Assembly: GCA_025055455.1 (NCBI GenBank)
Contig: JANWXD010000022.1
Span: forward strand, 1 to 62,633
DNA length: 62,633 bases
From: Bryobacteraceae bacterium
GTDB lineage: Bacteria > Acidobacteriota > Terriglobia > Bryobacterales > Bryobacteraceae
Direction: 5' to 3'
The position numbers and the translations under genes are program-made. The notes beneath the pieces were generated by a model, which had not been told where the DNA came from, ran no database searches, and saw nothing but the letters and a program-made list of their open reading frames with translations. Position 1 is the stretch's first letter, and the number at the start of each line of letters is the position of its first letter. Below are positions 35,260 to 42,284 of this stretch, in pieces.

Positions 35260-36242
35260 GCGTCTACGACGCCGTCATCGTCGGCGCCGGCCCCACCGGA
35301 CTCGCCTGCGGCATCGAGCTCAAGCGCCGCGATCTCAAGGCCGTCCTCCTCGAGAAAGGCTGCCTGGTCAATTCGATCTACAACTATCCCACCAACATGG
35401 TGTTCTTTACGACGCCGGAGCTGCTCGAAATCGGCGATATCCCCATGACCTCGATGTACGAGAAGCCGACGCGCACCGAGGCCCTCAAGTACTACCGCCG
35501 CGTGGCGGAATTCTACCGGCTGGATGTTCGCCAGTACGAACGGGTGGAGCGGATCACGGGCCACGACGGCAACTTCGTCGCCCACACGGTGGACCGGTTC
35601 GGTTGTCCGCGCGCCTACGCGTGCCGCAAGGTGATTCTCGCCACGGGCTTCTACGACCGCCCGAACCTGCTCGGCGTGCCGGGCGAGGACCTTCCGAAGG
35701 TGATCCATTACTACAAGGAGCCCCACCCGTACTACGACATGGACGTGGCGGTGATCGGCGGCAAGAACTCGGCGGCGATTGCGGCGCTGGAGCTTCACTG
35801 GACCGGAGCGCGCGTGACGCTCATCCACCGGGGCGAGGGCATCTCGGACAAGGTCAAATACTGGATCAAACCCAACCTCGAGAATCGAATCAAAAACGGC
35901 GAGATCAAAGCGTACTTCCGCTCGCGCGTTCTCGAGATCCGGCCGGATTCGATTCGCGTAGCCACGCCAGAGGGCGAGATCTGGCTCAAGAACGACTTTG
36001 TGTTCGCTATGACCGGCTATCATCCGGACGTGGACTTCATGGCCTCGCTCGGGATTCGGTTCGACCCGGAAACGCAACGGCCGTACACCGACCCGGAGAC
36101 GCTCGAAAGCGAGCGCAAGGGCATCTACCTGGCGGGGGTGATCGTGGCGGGGATGAACACCAACGAAATCTTCATCGAAAACGGCCGCTTCCACGGCAAG
36201 CAGATCGCGGAGGCCATCGCCGCGAGCCTGTGCCGTACGTAG
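35256..36242 (+). CDS. ypdA: YpdA-family FAD-dependent thiol-disulfide reductase (putative bacillithiol disulfide reductase)
   Basis: 328-residue flavoprotein with two Rossmann motifs: YDAVIVGAGPTGLACGIEL at the N-terminus for FAD and MDVAVIGGKNSAAIAALEL for NADPH. It lacks the CxxC of thioredoxin reductase, as YpdA (Bdr) does, and closes with IYLAGVIVAGMNTNEIFIENG, the family's end with a FAD-binding turn. YpdA reduces oxidised bacillithiol (BSSB) in Firmicutes. Its GTG overlaps the alaS stop. Bacillithiol biosynthesis genes are not in the window, so the thiol used here is inferred. Confidence 0.93.
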   Translation: MSVYDAVIVGAGPTGLACGIELKRRDLKAVLLEKGCLVNSIYNYPTNMVFFTTPELLEIGDIPMTSMYEKPTRTEALKYYRRVAEFYRLDVRQYERVERITGHDGNFVAHTVDRFGCPRAYACRKVILATGFYDRPNLLGVPGEDLPKVIHYYKEPHPYYDMDVAVIGGKNSAAIAALELHWTGARVTLIHRGEGISDKVKYWIKPNLENRIKNGEIKAYFRSRVLEIRPDSIRVATPEGEIWLKNDFVFAMTGYHPDVDFMASLGIRFDPETQRPYTDPETLESERKGIYLAGVIVAGMNTNEIFIENGRFHGKQIAEAIAASLCRT

Positions 36243-36329
36243 GCAGCGATCCCTGATCCCGACAAGGGGTGCCCCGCGTCTCGTAATGCCCGCCCAAGCC
36301 GAAGGCGGCCAGTTATGCCGAAAGATTTC

Positions 36330-37253
36330 TTACCGTACGAACCCAAGCCTGCGCAGCGAGGCGGCCAAACCGGGTCCTTCAAAGTGCGTGAACGCTGCGC
36401 GCTGATACCCGTTCTCGATGGCCACCCCGTAAGGGACATCGGTGAACGGGAACGTTCTCCGAAGCAGCTCCGTATCGGTGGTGAGCAGCGCCTTCAAACC
36501 GCTGGATTGGAGGAACTCGCGGCCGAATTGCGCCAGTTGCGTCGGGGCGGCAACCACGCGCGTTTGCCCCCAATTCAGCCGGGCCAGTTCGCGGGCCGCG
36601 CGATCGCAGTGCAGGCACTCCGGATTGAAGAAGAAGATGAAGACGCGACCCTCGGCGAGCGCCAAGGGCCGACCCTCCACCAGGATCGAGTCCGGCGCCT
36701 TGATTCCGGTCTGCCGGGCGAGCGCCACCCCCAGGAAGACCAGCGCAAAGACGGCGACCGCGCCGAAAACCAAGGCGGCCGCGCGCTTGTCTTCCGACGG
36801 TCGCGCTCCCCAGCCGGCCAGCCACGCCATGGCCAGCATGAGAGCATCGGTGAGGAAAAAGGCCGGGCCGACGGCGCGCTGGATCCACGGGAAGCAGTTG
36901 CACTCCTCGCCGCGCAACACGTCGTAGTAGGCGGCGATGTAAATCATGAACGCCGCAAGCAGCAAACCCGTGAGCCAAGCGCCCCAGCGGCGGAGTTTGG
37001 GCACCAGCAGCAGCGTGCCGGCGAACGTCTCGAAAATTCCCAGGGTGACCGCAGCAGGAAGGCTCAGGAAATGAGGCACTTGGGCTTGTTGCAAGCGGAC
37101 GGCGGCGCCGAGGGGATCGGTAATCTTCCAAATGCCGGCCACGATGAACGCCAATCCCAGCAGGAGGCCCGCCGTTCCGCCGAGCCAGGCACGCCAGCGG
37201 GGCAGCTCCCCGATGGAGGCCGCCGCGTCGCCGTGTGCCATACTGTCGTTCAT
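36330..37253 (-). CDS. MauE/DoxX-type membrane protein fused to a thioredoxin-like domain
   Basis: 307 residues. Residues 22-175 contain four to five hydrophobic segments in the DoxX/MauE pattern (LLLGLAFIVAGIWKI, VTLGIFETFAGTLLLVPKLRRWGAW, GLLLAAFMIYIAAYYDVLRG) with a cysteine pair in GEECNCFPW (118, 120). A final membrane helix precedes a C-terminal thioredoxin-like domain with CLHC at 213-216 (FNPECLHCDRAA). MauE-like proteins with a redox tail are thought to pass electrons for periplasmic disulfide or maturation chemistry. The ATG at 37253 is paired with TAGAAT seven bases upstream. ATGs at 37271, 37262 and 37241 are alternatives. Confidence 0.83.
   Translation of the reverse strand: MNDSMAHGDAAASIGELPRWRAWLGGTAGLLLGLAFIVAGIWKITDPLGAAVRLQQAQVPHFLSLPAAVTLGIFETFAGTLLLVPKLRRWGAWLTGLLLAAFMIYIAAYYDVLRGEECNCFPWIQRAVGPAFFLTDALMLAMAWLAGWGARPSEDKRAAALVFGAVAVFALVFLGVALARQTGIKAPDSILVEGRPLALAEGRVFIFFFNPECLHCDRAARELARLNWGQTRVVAAPTQLAQFGREFLQSSGLKALLTTDTELLRRTFPFTDVPYGVAIENGYQRAAFTHFEGPGLAASLRRLGFVR
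37241..37246 (+). promoter_or_regulatory. -10 element TACTGT for the amidohydrolase (forward)
   Basis: TACTGT ends five bases before the ATG at 37252, which would place the start of transcription on or next to the start codon. It lies inside the first codons of the divergent MauE/DoxX gene. Confidence 0.35.
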
Positions 37254-38874
37254 GTTATTCATTCTAGCCATGATTTCGGCTGCGTCGGCTCAGCCGCCCG
37301 CTGACTTGGTCGTGACCAACGCCCGAGGCTACACGGTGGACCCCGAGCGCCCACGGGCCTCCGCCATCGCGGTTCGAGGAAGCCGGATCGTGGCCGTCGG
37401 TGACGACGTCTCGGCGTGGATCGGCCCGAAGACTCGCCTCGTGGACGCCCGGGGGGCGATGCTCATGCCGGGCTTCATCGACTGCCACGTCCACATGCAA
37501 AGCCTGGGAGAGACGCTCGAGTCACTGGATTTCCGCTATACGCGCTCGGTCGAAGAGATCGCCGAGGCCGTCCGACGCCGGGCCGCCCAGTTGAAGCCGG
37601 GCGAGTGGATTCGGGGCAAAAACTGGGACCAGACCCACTGGGGCGGACAGTTCCCCACGAGCGAGCCCCTCTCGCGCGCCGCGCCCGAACATCCCGTCTA
37701 CTTGACCCGGGTGGACGGCCACGCCGCCTGGGTCAACCGCAAGGCGCTAGAGCTGGCGGGCGTGACGGCTTCTACACCGGATCCGCCCGGCGGCAAGATC
37801 CTGCGCCATCGCTCCGGCGAGCCCACGGGCGTGCTGATCGACCGGGCGCAACAGCTCGTCTCCTCTCGAATTCCTCCCCCTAGCGATGAACAGGTCCGCC
37901 GCCGCTTGGAGCTGGCGGCGCGCGAGTGCGCGCGGCTGGGCATCACCACGGTCCACGACGCAGGAGTGGACACCCAGGAACTGGACGCCTATCGCGCCTT
38001 GATTCGCGCGGGAAAGCTTCCGGTGCGTGTATACGCGATGATCGGCGGCGCCGGCAAGCTGTGGCAGCAGTATCTGGAGCGGGGGCCCGAAATCGGCGAG
38101 AGACTCACCGTGCGCAGCATCAAGCTCATGGCCGACGGGGCCATGGGATCGCGGGGCGCCGCCTTCTTCGAGCCGTACTCCGACGACGCTGGCAATACCG
38201 GCTTGCTGCTGCTTTCGCGGGAACAAATCGAAGCCGTGGCCCGGGACGCCTTCCGGCGCGGCTTCCAAGTGAACACGCACGCTATCGGGGACCGCGCCAA
38301 CCGTATGGTGCTCGAAGCCTATGGCGCAGTGCTCGGCGGCAAGAACGACCGCCGCTTCCGCATCGAGCACGCCCAGGCGGTGGCGCCGGGCGATTTCGAA
38401 CTCTTTGCCAAGTTCTCCATCATCGCTTCCATGCAGCCCGCCCACGCCACGAGCGATATGCGGTGGGCGGAGGCGCGCGTGGGACCAGAGCGCGTCAAAG
38501 GGACCTATGCCTGGCGGAAGTTCCTCTCGCTCGGTGTGCCCGTGGCGAGCGGATCGGATTTCCCGGTCGAGGAACCTAACCCGCTGTGGGGCTTCTACGC
38601 CGCGATCACCCGGCAGGACCGGGAAGGAAATCCGCCTGGCGGTTGGTTTCCCGAGCAGCGTATGAGTCGCCAGGAGGCGCTCGAAAGCTGGACAATCGTC
38701 GGCGCGTTTGCGGCCTTCGAAGAAAACGAAAAAGGATCCTTGCGACCGGGAAAGCTCGCAGATTTCATCCTCGTTTCGGAGGATCTCATGCAAGCGGAGC
38801 CGCGACGCATTCTCGGGGCGCGCGTCTTGCTGACGGTGGTGGGAGGCGAGATCGTCCACTCCAATCTCCCATGA
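37252..38874 (+). CDS. Secreted YtcJ-like amidohydrolase (Amidohydro_3 family)
   Basis: 540 residues with a short signal (MLFILAMISAASAQ) then DLVVTNARGYTVDPERPRASAIAVRG and the metal motif GFIDCHVHMQSLGETLESLDF; later QVNTHAIGDRANRMVLEAYG and the closing SGSDFPVEEPNPLWGFYAAITR. This matches the YtcJ-like/amidohydrolase-3 group, which hydrolyses amides of unknown identity. An ATG at 37213 would extend the N-terminus by 13 residues. Start and -10 element overlap the divergent MauE/DoxX gene. Its stop overlaps the following gene by four bases (ATGA). Confidence 0.88.
   Translation: MLFILAMISAASAQPPADLVVTNARGYTVDPERPRASAIAVRGSRIVAVGDDVSAWIGPKTRLVDARGAMLMPGFIDCHVHMQSLGETLESLDFRYTRSVEEIAEAVRRRAAQLKPGEWIRGKNWDQTHWGGQFPTSEPLSRAAPEHPVYLTRVDGHAAWVNRKALELAGVTASTPDPPGGKILRHRSGEPTGVLIDRAQQLVSSRIPPPSDEQVRRRLELAARECARLGITTVHDAGVDTQELDAYRALIRAGKLPVRVYAMIGGAGKLWQQYLERGPEIGERLTVRSIKLMADGAMGSRGAAFFEPYSDDAGNTGLLLLSREQIEAVARDAFRRGFQVNTHAIGDRANRMVLEAYGAVLGGKNDRRFRIEHAQAVAPGDFELFAKFSIIASMQPAHATSDMRWAEARVGPERVKGTYAWRKFLSLGVPVASGSDFPVEEPNPLWGFYAAITRQDREGNPPGGWFPEQRMSRQEALESWTIVGAFAAFEENEKGSLRPGKLADFILVSEDLMQAEPRRILGARVLLTVVGGEIVHSNLP
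37261..37266 (-). promoter_or_regulatory. -10 element TAGAAT for the MauE/DoxX gene (reverse)
   Basis: On the reverse strand TAGAAT ends seven bases before the ATG at 37253. It lies inside the first codons of the forward amidohydrolase gene. No Shine-Dalgarno is present on either strand. Confidence 0.45.
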
Positions 38875-39407
38875 GGGGCTTGCTCGTGTCGCTCGCCATG
38901 GCCGCGAGCGCGCCCTCGGCCGCGCTGCTGGACGAGACCGTCCATGTGCCCCCGGGAGACTGGCGCGCTTTCCAAATCCTGCTGCGGCAGCACCCGGCCG
39001 AAGTGGCGTGTCGGTTCGAGGTCGTGGAGGGGCGCTCGGGCGTGCGAGTGGCGATCCTGGAAGCGGCGGAGTTCCGGCGCCTGCGGGCCGGCCAGCGGGC
39101 GCGACTGGTCGTATCGACGGTCTTCCAGCGCTCGGGCAGCTTTCGCTATCGGCTTTCCGTGCCCGGCGACTACGTGCTGCTCGTGGATAACCGCCGGCAG
39201 ATGCAAGCGTCAGCCACCGTCCGGCTGCGAGTGGTACTCGAGGTTTCGCCGGTACGAGCGGTGCGCACCCTCCCTCCGGAGCGGCGGCGGCGGATTGTGG
39301 TTGCCAGTCTTGCCGGCTTCCTTGCCGTGGTCCTGTGGTCGGGCCGGCGGCTGCTGCGGGCTATGCGGCAGCAAAAAAGTCGCGGATGGCCTTTGCCGTC
39401 CGCCTGA
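38871..39407 (+). CDS. 178-residue C-terminally anchored exported protein of unknown function
   Basis: Signal peptide ([18 protein letters not shown]), a beta-sandwich-like region ([59 protein letters not shown]) that recalls the GOLD/emp24 or carbohydrate-binding folds, and one membrane helix ([17 protein letters not shown]) followed by a basic tail. Expressed with the amidohydrolase through an ATGA overlap. Its last 47 bases overlap the hemL gene on the opposite strand. Family assignment is weak. Confidence 0.7.
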   Translation: MRGLLVSLAMAASAPSAALLDETVHVPPGDWRAFQILLRQHPAEVACRFEVVEGRSGVRVAILEAAEFRRLRAGQRARLVVSTVFQRSGSFRYRLSVPGDYVLLVDNRRQMQASATVRLRVVLEVSPVRAVRTLPPERRRRIVVASLAGFLAVVLWSGRRLLRAMRQQKSRGWPLPSA

Positions 39408-40626
39408 CGTCCTCCTCGGTGTGGGCGGCGGAAAGGAAGGCGGCCTCGAACTGCGAGGGCGGAAAGTAGATGCCCCGCTCCAGCAGGAAATGAAAAAAAC
39501 GGGCGAACCGCTCGGTGTCGGCGCGGCGGGCCGAGGCGTAATCGGTGACCGGCTGATCGGTGAAGAAGAAGGTGAACATGGAACCCGCTCGATTCACGGT
39601 CACCCCCGCGGGGGCCGCGGCTGCAAGTTCGGCGGCGCGACGTTCCAAGTCCCCGTAGATCTGCGGGTGCGCCTGCAGATAGCGAAGCGTGGCCAATCCG
39701 GCGGCCACGGCAAGGGGGTTGCCGGCGAGCGTCCCGGCCTGATACACCGGGCCGCAAGGGGCCACCTGGGCCATAATGTCGGCGCGCCCGCCGTAGGCCC
39801 CCACGGGCAGTCCGCCGCCGATCACCTTGCCGAGGGTGGTGAGATCCGGCTGGACGCCGTAGAGCTGCTGGGCGCCGCCATAGCAGAGCCGGAAGCCGGT
39901 CATGACCTCGTCGAAGATCAGCAGCGCGCCGTGTCGGGCGGTGACTGCGCGCAGGCCTTGCAGAAAGCCACGGACCGGCGGGACGCACCCCATGTTACCA
40001 GCCACCGGCTCCACGATGACGGCGGCGATCTGGTCTCCGTGCTTGCGAAAGGCCTGCTCGACCGCCTCGAGCGAGTTGTACGGCGCGGTGATGGTGGTGT
40101 CGGTGAAGCGTCCCGGCACGCCGGCAGTGTCCGGCAGGCCGAGCGTGGCGACTCCCGAGCCGGCTTTTACCAGCAGCGAGTCCACATGGCCGTGGTAGCA
40201 GCCGTCGAACTTCAGGATCAGCTCGCGGCGCGTGTACCCGCGAGCTACCCGGATGGCGCTCATGGTCGCCTCGGTCCCTGAGTTCACCAGCCGCACCATC
40301 TCCATTGAAGGGATGGCTTGGCGAATCGCTTCGGCCAACTCCACCTCCCTTTCTGTCGGCGCACCGAAACTAGTCCCGGATCGGAGGGCGTCTTCGAGCG
40401 CTGCGACGATGGCCGGATGGCGGTGCCCGAGCAGCAGGGGCCCCCAGGAGAGCACATAGTCCAGATAGGCGTTTCCATCGGCGTCGAACAAGCAGGCGCC
40501 GTCGCCTCTCACCATGAAGGGCGGCGTGCCGCCGACGCTGCGGAAAGCGCGGACCGGGGAGTTAACGCCTCCGGGAATCACTCGCTGGGCTCGCTCGAAG
40601 AGCGCTTGCGACCGGGAGAGGTTCAT
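39361..40626 (-). CDS. hemL: Glutamate-1-semialdehyde 2,1-aminomutase
   Basis: PLP enzyme making 5-aminolevulinate in the C5 haem pathway. The 421-residue product begins [32 protein letters not shown], typical of HemL, with [31 protein letters not shown] and the Schiff-base lysine in [18 protein letters not shown]. The ATG at 40626 has GGAGG eight bases upstream. Its TAGAAT -10 element overlaps the stop of the upstream flavoprotein gene. No other haem gene is adjacent. Confidence 0.97.
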   Translation of the reverse strand: MNLSRSQALFERAQRVIPGGVNSPVRAFRSVGGTPPFMVRGDGACLFDADGNAYLDYVLSWGPLLLGHRHPAIVAALEDALRSGTSFGAPTEREVELAEAIRQAIPSMEMVRLVNSGTEATMSAIRVARGYTRRELILKFDGCYHGHVDSLLVKAGSGVATLGLPDTAGVPGRFTDTTITAPYNSLEAVEQAFRKHGDQIAAVIVEPVAGNMGCVPPVRGFLQGLRAVTARHGALLIFDEVMTGFRLCYGGAQQLYGVQPDLTTLGKVIGGGLPVGAYGGRADIMAQVAPCGPVYQAGTLAGNPLAVAAGLATLRYLQAHPQIYGDLERRAAELAAAAPAGVTVNRAGSMFTFFFTDQPVTDYASARRADTERFARFFHFLLERGIYFPPSQFEAAFLSAAHTEEDVRRTAKAIRDFFAAA

Positions 40627-40642
40627 GATGTGCCTCCGAACG

Positions 40643-40648
40643 ATTCTA
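40643..40648 (-). promoter_or_regulatory. -10 element TAGAAT for hemL, containing the flavoprotein stop codon
   Basis: Reverse-strand TAGAAT whose TAG is the stop codon of the geranylgeranyl-reductase-like gene. It is followed by a 16-base leader with GGAGG and the hemL ATG, a normal leader. Confidence 0.45.
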
Positions 40649-41821
40649 CGCTTGCCCCGGCACAACCCGGCGCAGGAAAAAACTCGCCAGCGTGTCGAAC
40701 AGCGTGCCGTGCAGGTTGCGCAGCAGGCGCGACTTGAGATCCAAGTACGGTTGCGTGCCAGCGAACAGATCCTGCATGATCTCCCGGAATCGGGGGCTGC
40801 GCTCGATGAACTGGATCATGCGCTTGGGCACGCTGGCCATCAAGAATCGCCCTAAGAAGACGCGCCGGGCCAGCGAGGCGGCAAATGCCAGGTCGGCGGC
40901 AAAGTCCCGGTCGAGAAGCCAGCGGTAGGCGGCCGGCTTTTGCTCCGGGCTCAGCTCGGAGGCCAGGGTCACCTGGCTGGCCAGATCGGCCGAGCGGACG
41001 GCGTAGTAGAGTCCTTCGCCCGTGATCGGATCCACCAAGCCGCCCGCGTCCCCCACGGCCAGCCAGCCTGGGCCCGCCACCCGATTGCGAGGCCAGGAGC
41101 TACTGGCTAGCGACGGAATGACATGACTGTAGAAGACGCCGTGGTTCCAACCGATGCCTTTTTCGCGCAGATACTGCTCCAGGCGCGCGCGGAGCGCGTG
41201 CGCCGGCTCGCCTTTGCCGCAGATGCCCACCGAGACGTGCCCGCAACGGGGAAACACCCAGATGTAGCCATGCAAGCCGGGCAGAAACTGGATATCGATG
41301 TGGTCCTGCTCGGCAGGCAGGTAGTAACCGAGTGCGATCATAGTATCGGCGGCGGTCCACCTCGTACCGACCTCCCGCAGCGGATTCCGGGCGCCTGTGG
41401 CCACGATACAAAAGCAGGCCTCAGCGACCCCATGCTTGGTTTCCAAACGCCATCCGGTTGGAGACCACGCCACCCGCAAAACGCGGGCCTTCTCGATGCG
41501 CGCTCCTGCCCGCGCCGCCCTTTCGAGCAACAGGTGGTTGAGGTCGAGCCGAGAGTAGACCAGGAGTGGTTGCCGCAGGGGCATCGGAACCGTGCGTGTG
41601 CCCGGCGCCGAAAGCCGCACTTCGCGAATCAGTTTCTTCGGCTTGTCATTGTCGAGGAGGAAAGGGTAGCGGCGGTAGGCTTTGTACGTCAATCCGCCGC
41701 CGCACGGCTTCTCCCAAGCCAGCCGTTCGTCGAAGAGGATGACCGGCGCCCCGGCGGCCGCTAATCGCTCGGCCGAGTAAGCCCCCGCCGGCCCCCCGCC
41801 CAGCACCGCGATGGGTTTCAT
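40646..41821 (-). CDS. Geranylgeranyl-reductase-family FAD oxidoreductase
   Basis: 391-residue flavoprotein. N-terminal FAD motif [41 protein letters not shown] (the PCGGG signature of the GGR/PHBH-like family), and the second flavin motif [29 protein letters not shown]. Such enzymes saturate isoprenoid chains (menaquinone or other polyprenyls). No conserved menaquinone gene is near. Its ATG overlaps the stop of an upstream lipoprotein gene (ATGA), which couples them. Confidence 0.9.
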   Translation of the reverse strand: MKPIAVLGGGPAGAYSAERLAAAGAPVILFDERLAWEKPCGGGLTYKAYRRYPFLLDNDKPKKLIREVRLSAPGTRTVPMPLRQPLLVYSRLDLNHLLLERAARAGARIEKARVLRVAWSPTGWRLETKHGVAEACFCIVATGARNPLREVGTRWTAADTMIALGYYLPAEQDHIDIQFLPGLHGYIWVFPRCGHVSVGICGKGEPAHALRARLEQYLREKGIGWNHGVFYSHVIPSLASSSWPRNRVAGPGWLAVGDAGGLVDPITGEGLYYAVRSADLASQVTLASELSPEQKPAAYRWLLDRDFAADLAFAASLARRVFLGRFLMASVPKRMIQFIERSPRFREIMQDLFAGTQPYLDLKSRLLRNLHGTLFDTLASFFLRRVVPGQA

Positions 41822-42210
41822 TTGGGCGTCGCGCCACTCTGACCGCCGATAGGCGGGTGACCAGGGGGAAGCGCCCCGGGCATCTCACCCATCTCGCCAT
41901 GGGGCGTTCCGCCCGCTTCCGAGCGGCTCTTGACGACCCAACGGCTTCCCTGCCTTTCCAGGGTGTAGTTCATGGTCATTCCCGGGCTACTCTGATCGTT
42001 CTTGGCCCGGAAGTGAACGGTCGCATCGGCCTCGTTCTTGCGGAAGGTGACGGAAGTGACCTCCACGTGCATAGCGGCGACGTTGAGATTGGAGCGCGTG
42101 GCCAGATGGTCGATGACCCCCTGGCGCACGGCTTCTTTGGTCTCGATGCCGCGATTGCAGGCGCCAACTGCCAGCACGGCGCACAAGACGGCCCCGCTCC
42201 TGAATCCCAC
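41818..42210 (-). CDS. 130-residue lipoprotein of unknown function
   Basis: The GTG start gives GFRSGAVLCAVLAVGACNRG, a lipoprotein-type signal with a Cys after VGA. The mature part has EVTSVTFRKNEADATVHFRA and YTLERQGSRWVVKSRSEA, resembling the small NTF2/DUF-like outer domain of many lipoproteins, and a Pro/Gly-rich tail. TATAAT sits six bases upstream of the GTG. The stop overlaps the flavoprotein start. Confidence 0.8.
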   Translation of the reverse strand: MGFRSGAVLCAVLAVGACNRGIETKEAVRQGVIDHLATRSNLNVAAMHVEVTSVTFRKNEADATVHFRAKNDQSSPGMTMNYTLERQGSRWVVKSRSEAGGTPHGEMGEMPGALPPGHPPIGGQSGATPK

Positions 42211-42216
42211 ATCCCG

Positions 42217-42222
42217 ATTATA
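42217..42222 (-). promoter_or_regulatory. -10 element TATAAT for the lipoprotein gene
   Basis: Perfect TATAAT on the reverse strand followed by CGGGAT and then GTG at 42210. The six-base gap puts the transcription start on the G of the start codon, the clearest leaderless case in the window. Confidence 0.6.
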
Positions 42223-42284
42223 CTTGGCCCGTGCCGCGGTCCGGTGACAGCGGACCCAGCGAGGCTTTTCGGACCTGCGAATCC

